Made by a program: the position numbers and the translations under genes
Assembly: GCA_025765615.1 (NCBI GenBank)
Contig: JAIVFJ010000034.1
Span: 310,001-374,000 of the forward strand
DNA from: Zopfochytrium polystomum
Taxonomy: Eukaryota; Chytridiomycota; Chytridiomycetes; Chytridiales; Chytridiaceae
Length of the DNA: 64,000 nucleotides
Direction of reading: 5' to 3'
In this document: positions 35,099 through 44,859 of the stretch, piece after piece
Numbering within the stretch: the stretch's first letter is position 1
Layout: each line of letters begins with the position of its first letter
The notes under the pieces: model-generated
Databases searched by the model: none
What the model was told of the DNA's origin: nothing
The model's input: the letters and a program-made list of their open reading frames with translations, nothing else

Positions 35099-35910
35099 TC
35101 ATGAATAGATCAAGCGGTTCTTTTCTTCTTTTGGAGCGTCCACGCTCGCTAATCCTCTGATAATATTACAGAAAAACACAATCGCGCAGCCAAAAAAACA
35201 ACCCACTGCAAATATAAAGCTCGCAACAGAGCTAACCCATACATGAACCTCATGACCTTCAGTATGCGTGCCCACAGCAACATCCTCAGTGAAAGTGCGC
35301 ACTGTGAAATTCCTCGAAAGTTTACCGCCACGGCCGAGGCTCCTGCACCGAGTTCACGGGTGGCAGCGTTGGCGGTGGGTCGTTTCCATACTTTGATGGG
35401 GCCGACAGGAGGATGCTCTTCTCCGAGGGACGCAAGGCTGGGAGAACGGGTGCACCTCTCTGCTGCGGGTAGCTCGCGTTGGGCGAATTCTCCCTGGCGC
35501 TGTGGAAGATGCCGCTCGGTGGATACGGCAAGCCTGGCCGAGGGGTTGGGGCGTCCATGTTGACGCTTCCGCCGTCGGCAAATTCACCGGGAACGAACCG
35601 GTGGACTCGCGACGGCCGTGGAGGGCGTGGGGAGTTTAAAGACGAGCTGCGGGAATTTTGGGAGCGATGGCCTTCTTGGTGCGAAGTGTTTTGGGCGAGT
35701 ATGACGGAGCCTGCACCAACGGTCATTGCCGGTCCCACGGGTGAGGTCAGGTACGACGAGTGAAGGCCGTCCACGGTTTCGGGGGGAGACTGGTACGGTC
35801 TGGCTGCGTTTGGCTGTCTCGGGCTTGGTTGATTCCACGTGGGAGTGTCCAGCGTCGAAGTTGCAACGGGTTGTGAAACCGGGGCATGGCGTTGACTTGT
35901 CGTTGTTCCT

Positions 35911-35947
<37 letters not shown>

Positions 35948-38260
35948 CTTTTCAGATTCCGTCATTCACAAACATCAGGAAAGCTTTCACACCTGTCGTG
36001 AGCATAACTGGATTTCGTTTGTTACCAGCAGAAGCTGGTGGGATCCAATCTTCGTTTCGTAGTTCTCTGGGAGCCAAACGCCAATGTTCAATGTTTTCTG
36101 CAACCCATCGACCTTGCAGAAAGGGCTGAAGGGAGTAGCCGCGCCGGTCTAAAGAGCTCAAAAGAGACGTTAACGCCGAAAGTTCGGGGACGGGTATGTC
36201 CGTCGAAGGGTCAACGTATCCAGCGGGCGGCAAAGTGCTGCTAGTCCAGCGCCAGAGCGGTTTGGCAGTTGAGTCCCGACGGCTGCGGTCGGACGACAAA
36301 GTTTCAAACCTCGGCACCTCATCTGGTCCACCAAACTCCGCTTCTAACCCCATCCCTGCATGGGGCGTGCCGACTCGACTGTGCTGGGGTGAGGCTGACC
36401 TTCGGGCGCCTGTGGGAATCTCATACTTTGGATATGGTTGGTATCGGTCTTTATTGCTCGTTGACGGATTCCGCAGTGACAGTCGGGGCTTCATTGAAGG
36501 GGTCCCCTGTTGACTCAAGGCCAGGAGCGCACTTGTCGCGTCCGGATCGTGGGCTTCCAAGAGCGCCCGGTCACGAGGATGAGCGGAATTTGGCGACAGA
36601 GACGGAGGCCTCTAGCAGACACGAAAGATTTTAGAAATGGCCAAAGTGATACGAATGGGATTACCGACGGAACCAGAGAGGCAGCTACCGCCTCAATACG
36701 CTCGACAGTGACATTTGCGGAGGGGCACATGTAGAAAGAGCTCCACAGCTTGCAAATATCCACACCAGCTTTCCACCAGTAGACTAGACATGAACACGTT
36801 CGAAAGGACGTGGGCAGGACGGGAAATTGGGCGCGGTGGAGCGTGCGCATGAGGGCACAGCAGTCGGCAAGGCTTAAAGAACAAGTTTGCGAAATGAAGA
36901 GAGGTCAATGGCGAATTCATGCAGGGGGTGGGAGCAAAGCTGCCCTCAGCCGCACCCACAATACTTACCAAGACAATTGCTCCGAGGATGGGCGGATGCC
37001 AAAGCTGGAGTCGAGGAAAGCCGCGAGCGCGTCCAGCCCGCCCCTGCCGCCCTCTACCGCGCCACTGCTCCGCCGAGACTTCGCAAGGGAGGCGGCGGGG
37101 CCGCCGTTTGCACCGGCACTTGCGCTGGTACTGGCGCTGGTCGCATCGGGACGACCGTCCGGATTTGCTCTTTGGGACGGTGCGGCAGCGGTGGACATGG
37201 AGGCAACTGCCACGGGAGAGGTTTTTGTCGGCTGCTGCTGCTGCTGCTGCTGCGGCGGCGGGGGCGAGGGCGGGGAAACCGACGACGCGGCGGCGGAGGC
37301 CGTAGCGGGAGCAGCAGCAGCAGCAGCAGAAGCAGCAGTAATGTCTGACAGGGCAAGCAGCGTCGCGGCAAACTCGCTAGTAGATATCAAACATTTGCGG
37401 CGTTTTTTCAGAGGGGCAGCGATCGAGCAGGGAGGATGGGTTTGTTGCATTGGATGCTGGTCAGATAACGCGAGTCCACGTGACTTGCCATGACTCACAG
37501 GAAAACAAAGGGCGAGAGAGCGGACGGGCCGGGAGGGGGTACGCGGCAGACAGAGAGACAGACGCCAGAAGAAGGGCAGAGCGACAGACAGAGAGAGCGG
37601 TTGGGGAAGACGGGGTGGATCAGCGATCCAAAATGGCGTGGCGCACGCTTGCCCACGCTCCGCTGCCTCTCCTCGCGCCCGGTCTCGCCGGTTCTGGTGT
37701 GACAGACAATAAGGCCGTGAGGCTGCTTACCTGTCGCTGTACCCAGGCGGCGGCGGCGGCGGCGGCTGCTGCTGCTGCTGCTGGCTGTGGTTGCGGCTGT
37801 GGTGGTGGTGGTGGTGGTGTGAGGAAACACCACCACCACCTGTTCCCCACTCGTGCTCCGCGAGGGACAGCGGCTGATGTTGCTGATGGTGCTGCTGATG
37901 GTGCTGATGATGGTGGTGGTGTTGGCTCTGAGGCGACTGTTCGCGAAGGTCGACGGAACCAGGAGCGCTCCGCGATTCAGGAGGGCTCTGGCGGTTGTGG
38001 TGGCCCGCCGACACCGAGTTTTCGGATTGTCCGCCGTTCACTAGGCCTGAACCAGTGCTTCCATGGCGCTGGTGCAGAGGCTGCACCTGGTCGGAGCCAG
38101 CGGAGGCGGCGGCGGCGGCGTGGTTTTTGCCATCGGAACCAAAAGAACGAGTCGAGCTTGGTGGAGGTAAATTCGCCGACGTTGGCGGGTTGTACGCGGA
38201 AAGAAAGGCGTTCAAGACGTTGAGGGAAACGGACGCCCTGTCCGCAAAAGGGTAGTCCAT
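35099..38260 (-). CDS. Q/H/A-rich protein with C-terminal transmembrane segment, unknown function
   Basis: Six exons (38260-37731, 37493-36969, 36872-36665, 36611-36026, 35908-35326, 35231-35099) join in phase to 854 aa. I chose the ATG at 38260 because a stop lies upstream in frame without another ATG. Residues 1-350 carry poly-His, poly-Gln, poly-Pro and poly-Ala runs. A more ordered stretch follows: YWWKAGVDICKLWSSFYMC, VTVERIEAVAASLVPS and, later, GYSLQPFLQGRWVAENIEHW. A Ser/Pro-rich linker leads to one hydrophobic segment (ASFIFAVGCFFGCAIVFFCNI) about 20 residues from the end, suggesting a tail-anchored or single-pass membrane protein. I do not recognise the family. The exon 2 acceptor is the weakest junction. 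The fourth intron carries a 36-nt poly-A on the coding strand. Confidence 0.6.
35912..35947. repeat. Poly(T)36 homopolymer
   Basis: Thirty-six consecutive T on the plus strand, read as A on the coding strand. It sits directly before the proposed CAG acceptor of the intron 36025-35909. Confidence 0.9.
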
Positions 38261-38633
38261 GACTGGCGAGTGCACGTACTGGGGGAAGACCTTTTGTTGA
38301 TCGCGCAATAGAGTCGCAGTCCAAATTTAAAGAGTGCGGCAAGCGAGCACCGCAGCGGCACAGGGGGCTTTGGCCGATCGGGAGGGCAACCAATCAATCG
38401 TATCAATGATCAATGATTCAATGAATGATTGGCCGGTTTGTCAATCGAGTCCGCCCTTCGCAGGGGGAGGAGCGAGTGCAGAAAGAAAGCACGGGTGTGC
38501 TGCAGAAGCAGAGGCAGCAGCAGCAGTCCAAGTCGGTGGTGTGGTGGGTAGCCCAACTGTGTCGAGACTGCACAGCTCGAATGGAAATTTTGGAAGAACC
38601 AAAAACTGGTGGGGTAAGCGGTGGAAGGAGAAC

Positions 38634-38671
<38 letters not shown>

Positions 38672-38705
38672 CACACACACACTCACACACACACATACAA
38701 ACACA
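38634..38705. repeat. (CA)n microsatellite
   Basis: Imperfect CA dinucleotide tract of about 70 bp. Confidence 0.9.
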
Positions 38706-38840
38706 GGAAAAGAAAGGGGCGTGGGGGACTCCCTCTGACTGACTGCGACTGACCAACCTCCCTCTCTCTGGCAGCTGGGATCGAACAGGGAGCTGGCAAT
38801 AATCATCAATTCGGTGGGTGGAACAGAGCGCACAGACGTC

Positions 38841-38841
<1 letters not shown>

Positions 38842-38886
<45 letters not shown>

Positions 38887-38887
38887 G
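38842..38887. repeat. (GACA)n tetranucleotide repeat
   Basis: About eleven uninterrupted GACA units. Confidence 0.95.
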
Positions 38888-39164
38888 GAGAATCGCCTTT
38901 TGATCCGATTTGCAAATGTTTGCGATGTCTGTCGATAGAACCCAACAACAAGAGAAGAAAAGAAAAACAATTATATTTTCCGTCCCGCTCGATCCAAGCC
39001 CTTCCACGAAGGATAATATCCTGGCTGATGACGACAAGGCGGCGAAAGAAATGCACAAAAAAATCATAAAAATCAAGTGTGTAAATTTGAAACAAAACAT
39101 AACACCCCCCACCGATCGCGGTTGGATCGGCAGAGCAGAAGCAAGTGGGCAGACCGGCAGAAAG

Positions 39165-39900
39165 TGACCTCATCACGTGACCATGACGTTTGTCTTTGGA
39201 CTTTTGTCCCACTCTCTCTCTGTCTCTCTCTGCCTCTCTCTCTCTCTCTTCTCTGTCTGTCTGTCTCTCCTTTGCATGAATAACGTGACACCGCCCAGAG
39301 TGCCTGCCTGTCGCTCGGAAACTTGGTGGTTCGTTCCTCCCTCCCTTCTCCTTGTCACAACCACAACAGAAAGCGAGCCCACCACGACCTGCCGACGCTG
39401 CTCGCCGCCGCGATGCCGCGACCGAGGAGGCGTCGGTGACGCTCGCCAGCAGACTCTTCCAAGATAAAAAAAACGCAAGAAGAGCAGAGGAATCGAGATC
39501 ACGGCGTCCGCCCAGCGACGACACCCGCCAAAAAACTCGCCAGCTCCCGTGGTTACTTCCAGCGATGCCACGACGCGACCACCACGAGCAAAAGCAAAAG
39601 CAAAAGCAAAAGCGAATGTCTTGACCAATGGGGCGGTGATGCCACGAACGACTCGGCAAAGAGCAAAAGTAAGAAGAGCAAGACGAACGAGGCCACGACA
39701 CCAGCCGGGCGACGATGCCTCCGGCACGACTCCGGCACGACCCCGGCACGACCCCGACCGACCACCGCCGCCGCTCCAACAGCCAAAACGAGCAAGAAAC
39801 CTTCCGAATCCGCGGCCGCAGCCCCCCCACCCGAAGTGGCCTCGGCAAACCGCGCAGCAAAGCCAAAGAAGCAGCGCGCTCGAATGAAACCATTGTCTAA
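39165..39900 (+). pseudogene. Decayed partial copy of the WKF-domain gene
   Basis: Homologous to the intact gene and its promoter at 42490-43560. Shared blocks include the promoter element CCTCATCACGTGA (39168-39180 versus 42493-42505), the leader CACAACCACAACA/GCAACCACAACAC, and coding CGCGATGCCGCGACCGA followed by GCGTC-GTGACGC. GAGCAAGACGAACGAGGCCA and GGCCTCGGCAAACC also match. Relative to the intact gene the first about 100 codons and the whole C-terminal WKF domain are absent, and the remaining repeats are split between frames. It is a truncated, non-functional duplicate about 3.3 kb upstream of its parent, in the same orientation. Confidence 0.8.
39173..39180. promoter_or_regulatory. 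TCACGTGA element, pseudogene copy
   Basis: Eight-base palindrome retained in the duplicated promoter of the WKF pseudogene; counterpart of 42498-42505. Confidence 0.4.
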
Positions 39901-40211
39901 TGCGTGAACTTGGCAAAGAAAACTCTCGCTCTTTCCAAAAAACCCATCTTCGCTGCTGGTGTGACGGGCTTCGATCGCAAGAGTACAGCGAATTCAACTT
40001 GTGTCCTAAACCTGATGAACTATGCGTTCGCAGGTAACGTATATCTCAAAATACGAAACATGGGTCTCCAAAACCCTCCCTCCTCACCCAAAGCTGAGAC
40101 GGATGCGCTGTAGACTACCGACGGTTCAAATCAAAAACCGGGAGTCTCAGATGGAGATAATCGTGATGTTGAGTTTGGTTCGGTTTTTATTTTTACTCTG
40201 GTTCTATTAAC

Positions 40212-40526
40212 CTATAGCCTGCTCCAGCTTGACAAACTCGTCAACCGCGTCATCTTCCCAATGGTCCAACCTTGTTCCCTGAATGAAGTTCAAGCCATTG
40301 AAAGAGTCTTCAATAGCGAGAGTCACTTGAAAGGCGCTCAGAATTTATGAACGTTCCCTAGACCACCTATTTGTTTTTAGGAACGTGCAAAAATTCTGAA
40401 TGCCCTTCACGTTACCCTCCCTGTTGAAGACTCTTTCCATTTTTTGAACTTCATCCAGGGCACAGGGTTGGACCATTGGAAAGATGAAATGGTTGACGAG
40501 TTCGTTGAGCTTGAGTAGGCTATAGC
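40212..40526. repeat. Imperfect inverted duplication of a coding fragment
   Basis: Two arms of about 150 bp (40212-40360 and 40377-40526), reverse complements of each other with scattered mismatches, separated by only about 17 bp. Both begin/end with CTATAGCC/GGCTATAG. The minus-strand reading of the right arm is open for about 50 codons (NELVNHFIFPMVQPC, then DEVQKMERVFN). The left arm encodes the same peptide with substitutions and a stop. The source gene is not recognised. Head-to-head arrangement would form a long hairpin. Confidence 0.85.
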
Positions 40527-41105
40527 CGAATAGAGACAAAGAGACGGCTCAGCAAATACCAACGGGTTGCAAAGGAAAGACGAAGGCCCTCTGCAAACTA
40601 TGGGCTAAGGACCAAGAAAACGCGCAACAAAGACCTGAAACATTTGATTCCAATGCTCATGTATTTGCTTGTGAATGTTGATGTTGGCTGTATTCGAAAG
40701 GAAGTGGCATTTATGTGCTGCCCTTCTTTGTTTTGTTTTTACATTCCCACACATAGTATTGATGTGAATAAGTTTAAAGAGGCTGTCGAAGCCGCCATCG
40801 CTAGAATTGAGATATGGCTAAATACATCTGACAATCTACTTGAACCAGTGTTGCTGCGTCTTTTTGTTGTTGGGCCCAGCTGGCGCTGCATGGTGCGTAC
40901 CACACAGCCAGGGGCTTCATAGGAAGAGTCCAAGTACAACTAGAAAATATGCATGATTTGTTGTTACAGTAGGGAAGCTAAGGCGCCTCTGTGGACTTAC
41001 TACAAGGCCGTGCATGTTGGAGTTTGCACACATTACCTACACCTTTTAAGATCCTCTGACCTGTCTTCAAGAGAAACGATAAGTTAAGATGGCATAGGGA
41101 CTGAT
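40527..41105. other. Gene-poor AT-richer region
   Basis: Low coding signal. The only open frame of note (40644-40922, plus strand) has no family resemblance. Composition is clearly more AT-rich than the flanking genes, as in the following 1.3 kb. Confidence 0.4.
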
Positions 41106-42400
41106 CCAAGTGTCATCTACACTTTCTCAATCTCTGACACTGTACGAGTGCTTAGAGGTGGTTTCAATCCCCAGTCTGGGTAGACCACATCAGTGTGCTT
41201 CACTCTTGCAATTTGATAGGAATGATTATAGGAGCTTGACAGGGAGCCTGACTTACTTCTTTGCACACATAACTCCATGGAAGTTCTGGCCAAATCAGCG
41301 TGATGCAACAATGATGTCATGCCTGCCTCCTGACTCCTCAAAGTCTAAACTCTATCTCTCAGAGCTAAAAGACTATCACCAAAGTCTGATTCCTGAGCCC
41401 ACCTGCAGTATAAAAGGGGGAGCCCCAGCAGCTCCAGAGAAGCATCATCCCAGATCCTGATCACATCTGCCTGCTCTCTCTCTACCCTCAAATACAACAA
41501 ACAAAAACCATTATTCTTATCTGAGTCAACATACCCTCTACCTTGACCTGCGAAGCTCTTCAAGTTCTACCTTAGGTCGATACCTCGTTCGTATAGGGCG
41601 CTTCGCTCTTACAAGAAAAGGGTGTGCTCTGCACTCTAAACAAGACCAATCTGTCTGAGAGCATCGGCTCTCCATCTACTTTGGCAACAAAGGGCGCTTC
41701 GCTCTTAACAAGAGAAGGGCTCACGCTCTAAACAAGCTTTATCGCTCCACGCCGACTCAAGTCTGTTGGTGCCCTTCTGACACGCCAGGCGCAATCACCA
41801 ACAGTGCACTTGGCTCAATGTCAAGCAAAAGCATAACACTGCCAGGGAAGGAAACCCAGGCACTTCATGTATGCTCCCGCACACTCTAACTGGGGCGCCA
41901 TAATATCTGAACATACAATGTCCAGACCTTTGACAAATAGTACATATAATATATCCACTTGTGTCTACTTAAGCGGATTTCTTTGTTGTCTGTCTTCGAA
42001 TCATCCCTGATGGGCTCTGTCTGCACCTCCGACATTCCCACTCAAAGTCACTTCCACCTGGCAAAGTCATTTTGCCACTGCAGACTGAGAGGGTTCTGAC
42101 AGGTGCTGTACACTTTTCAACACAATTGTACACAGTCAACTCTGAATGAGGCGCCATGATAGTGGATTCTATGCAGGCTCTAATCATTGCAAGGCAAGTG
42201 TGACTGGTACAGGGTAAAACGCCCTCTCCCGCATTGGTGATGGCTTGCTCTCCCCATGGTCATTGTGTAGCACAATAACTGACAGTCTCAATAGGTTATG
42301 GCCCAACTTGTACTAACCAGTCAGTTCTGCCTAACAGCAAGTTTACCTATCCAATTCAGAAACTGAAGTCAAACAGAATAACTACGAAAAAAAAAAGTTT
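41106..42400. mobile_element. Possible LTR-retroelement remnant
   Basis: AT-richer non-coding DNA with a strong TATA box (TATAAAA at 41409-41415) followed by pyrimidine-rich sequence. A tandem duplication of about 45 bp starting GGGCGCTTCGCTCTTA lies at 41596 and 41692. A hairpin TGTTGGTG...CACCAACA is at about 41762-41802. Two related GGCGCCAT-containing motifs occur near 41895 and 42151. These features are reminiscent of an LTR with promoter, but no paired LTR, primer-binding site or gag/pol domain can be demonstrated. Confidence 0.3.
41596..41736 (+). repeat. Tandem direct repeat of about 45 bp, 96-bp period
   Basis: Units at 41596-41644 and 41692-41736 both begin GGGCGCTTCGCTCTTA and end CTCTAAACAAG, with a short non-repeated spacer between them. 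Confidence 0.75.
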
Positions 42401-42497
42401 ACAAGGTTGTGGTATTTACATTGTACGTACAAAGTGAGGCGCAATGTGGGGCTGTCTGCAGAAAAAGAAGGTTTTTCGGGGGGCGAAAGATGCCTCA

Positions 42498-42505
42498 TCA
42501 CGTGA
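42498..42505. promoter_or_regulatory. TCACGTGA element upstream of the WKF gene
   Basis: Palindromic E-box-like site about 119 bp before the WKF start codon, conserved in the decayed copy at 39173-39180. A T/C-rich tract (TTTC repeats, 42525-42556) lies between it and the ATG. Confidence 0.45.
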
Positions 42506-42623
42506 TCAGTGCGCCTTTTGATTTCTTTCTTTCTTTCTTTCTTTCTTGCTTTCTTTCAAAACTTGTCACACACTCCTCACACTCCCACGCTCCCGCAACC
42601 ACAACACTCGAGTCGAACCACAC

Positions 42624-44303
42624 ATGGCCAAACGGAAACACGGCGAGCACGACGACGACAACGACGCCGAGGCCGCCGCCGTCGCCAACAGAAAGCACCG
42701 GCAGCGGGAGGTGGGCGACGACGTCGGCGAGCCGCAGTCCACGGCGGCGAACGCCTCCTCCTCCCCCGCGAAGAAGAAGAACAAGAAGAGCAAGACGGAC
42801 GACAACGACCATTCGACTGCCGCCGCCGCTGCCGCCGCCGCCGCGCCGAACGAAGCCGGAGCATTCAACCACGAGGCGGCGCCCAAGAAAGCGAGCAAGA
42901 AGAAGAAAACGAAAGATGCGGACGACAACACCTCCGCCGCCGCCCACGCTGCCCGCGATGCCGCGACCGATGCGTCAGTGACGCCCGCAGACTCTACCAA
43001 GACAAAAAGTAAGAAGAGTAAGAAGGTCGAGAACACGGCGTCCGCCGGCGATGACGCCGCCAAAAACGCGCCTGCCCCCGCCGCCGCCGCCACTGCCGCC
43101 AGCGATGCTACGACCGATGCGGCGGTGACGATCAAGAGCAAAAGCAAAAAGAGCAAGACGAACGAGGCCACGACGCCCGCCGGCGACGACGCCGACAAAA
43201 ACGCGCCTGCCCCCGCCGCTGCCGCCGGCGATGCCACAACCGACCCGACAAAGAGCAAAAGCAAAACGAGCAAGACGAACGAGGCCACGACGCCAGCCGG
43301 CCTCGACGCCTCTGGCACGACCGCTCCCACCGCAACCGCCGCCGACGCCGCCGCCGCTCCAACCGCCAAAACGAGCAAGAAACCCTCCAAAGCCCTCATC
43401 GCCGAGCAAAAGTCTGCTCGCGCCGCCCTGCGCGCAAAGCGCATTGCCGCCGCCGCCGCCGCCGACGCCTCCTCCTCCCCCTCCTCAAAACCGTCCATCC
43501 CCGGCGCCGCCGCCGCTGGCCCAGCGTCCGGCGCGGCCTCGGCAAACCCCGCACCAAAGCCAAAGGCAAAGAAGAAGCCCGGAAGGGGAGGCAGCAACAA
43601 CAACCCAAAAGACGCGAGCGTCGTGGACGCTGCGACGCGGAACCGCGAGTACCTCCGCGGGTGGCTCAAGTCGCGGCGCGGCACGCAAAAGACGGGCACG
43701 GCGGACGCCGTCCCCGTCAAGAACGGAAAGAAGAAGAAGCCCACGGCGACAACGACAAAGGCGACAACAGCCAAGAGCGGGAAGGACGAGGCGGCAGCCG
43801 GGAAAGAGAGCGCGGCGGCGGCGGCGGAAGACCCGGTCTGGAAGTTTCAAAAAAGCCGGCAGAACTGGCTGCTGCGCAACGTGCTGCGGCCGGACGCGGT
43901 GGCCGCGGACGTTTACGAGATTGCTAAGCAGTACATTGCCGCGCTGCCCGCCGGTTACGCGCCGGAGCTGCTCGCGCAGCGCGCAAAGGCCGTCCTCGCG
44001 AAGCACGCGGCGGACACAGAGGCGGCCGCGGGTGCGGGCGAGGGTGGGGCGGACGCAGGCAAGGGCGGGAAGGGCGAGGCGTCGAAGGGCAAGAACAGCG
44101 ACAGTAGCAAGAAGGGCGCTGCCACCGCCGCAAAGGACGCTACGACGGCAATGAACGAGGAGAAAAAGAGCAAGAAAGAGGAGCAGCAGCAAAAGGATGA
44201 CGCCTCTGCCGCTCTTTCGGTCAAGGACGAGGAAACGATGAGGGAGCGGGCGCGGGAGGTGCTGGACATAATTTCCAAGAAGAAGGCAAAGGTGAAAATG
44301 TAG
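42624..44303 (+). CDS. WKF-domain protein (C7orf50-like), probably nucleolar
   Basis: Single-exon gene of 559 aa from ATG 42624, which is preferred over an upstream in-frame ATG (42546) lying in the TTTC-rich leader. The N-terminal 320 residues are low-complexity Ala/Lys/Thr/Asp with three imperfect repeats of about 45 residues (nt about 42950-43380; core SKSKKSKTNEATTPAGDDA). The C-terminus holds the WKF domain: DPVWKFQKSRQNWLLRNVL, then ELLAQRAKAVLAKHA. WKF proteins such as human C7orf50 are small nucleolar proteins tied to ribosome biogenesis; the exact role is unclear. KKKK-rich patches fit nucleolar targeting. A truncated duplicate lies at 39165-39900. Confidence 0.85.
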   Translation: MAKRKHGEHDDDNDAEAAAVANRKHRQREVGDDVGEPQSTAANASSSPAKKKNKKSKTDDNDHSTAAAAAAAAAPNEAGAFNHEAAPKKASKKKKTKDADDNTSAAAHAARDAATDASVTPADSTKTKSKKSKKVENTASAGDDAAKNAPAPAAAATAASDATTDAAVTIKSKSKKSKTNEATTPAGDDADKNAPAPAAAAGDATTDPTKSKSKTSKTNEATTPAGLDASGTTAPTATAADAAAAPTAKTSKKPSKALIAEQKSARAALRAKRIAAAAAADASSSPSSKPSIPGAAAAGPASGAASANPAPKPKAKKKPGRGGSNNNPKDASVVDAATRNREYLRGWLKSRRGTQKTGTADAVPVKNGKKKKPTATTTKATTAKSGKDEAAAGKESAAAAAEDPVWKFQKSRQNWLLRNVLRPDAVAADVYEIAKQYIAALPAGYAPELLAQRAKAVLAKHAADTEAAAGAGEGGADAGKGGKGEASKGKNSDSSKKGAATAAKDATTAMNEEKKSKKEEQQQKDDASAALSVKDEETMRERAREVLDIISKKKAKVKM

Positions 44304-44859
44304 ACGAGGGGGTAAAATACACCGCTGCGGATTTTAGGTTCAGTCTGGCGTAGCTGGTAAGGATGATCCTGTTCTCGTTGCAAAGCGGTCCAAGCGCAGC
44401 TGCCGTTACGGCGACTTTGGTTGACTGTTCTGAAGAACTTATTATTTGAAAAAACCAAACGTTTTGCATCAATTGTCCGTCAAAAATAAAATAGAGCGCG
44501 ATCAGAGAGCAACGAGAGAACAGATAGAAGGGAGAGAAAAAAAAAGGCACTGAGAAGGGACGGAAGAAGATGCTAGTGAAGAGAGAAAAAAGAAACTGGA
44601 CTTAGGAGAGAAGAAAAAGAAGAGTCCAAGTTAGAGCCTTAAACAAAAGGAGGGGAACGCGCACCACAGTTAATAAGCAAGGATTGAGGGAGTAAGAATG
44701 GGAAGAGAAGAAGACAGTCCCATAAGAAAGAAAATTCTTGCCCAGGCATCACCCTTCCGGCTTCTGCCTTTATAGTAGAGTCAGCGAAACAAATGGAAAT
44801 CAAGTGAAAGAGAAAAGAAACTTTTGCTGGCAGGGAGAGATCCAGCAAAGGAGTGGACT
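44304..44859. other. Convergent intergenic region
   Basis: 3' flanks of the WKF gene (plus) and the Ran1-like kinase (minus). Purine-rich, GAGAA/AAAG-dense from 44510 to 44700. No gene. Confidence 0.5.

Larger units (their letters stand above)
38261..39160. other. Microsatellite-rich intergenic region
   Basis: Contains (CA)n at about 38634-38705 and (GACA)n at 38842-38887, plus A-rich stretches. Long open frames crossing these repeats on either strand are repeat translations, not genes. Confidence 0.6.

Noticed and set aside
38842..38887. (GACA)n considered as telomeric or CRISPR-like array
   Set aside because: Simple tetranucleotide microsatellite without spacers or any associated genes.
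38418..39893. 491-codon open frame on the minus strand
   Set aside because: It runs through the CA, GACA and CT microsatellites and the antisense of the WKF pseudogene; its composition is repeat translation, with no domain.
41150..41180. Possible tRNA B-box-like sequence
   Set aside because: The match is imperfect, no A box lies at proper spacing and no cloverleaf could be drawn.
42566..43774. 402-codon open frame antisense to the WKF gene
   Set aside because: Ala/Val/Ser-rich mirror of a low-complexity GC-rich coding strand; the sense strand carries a recognisable domain.
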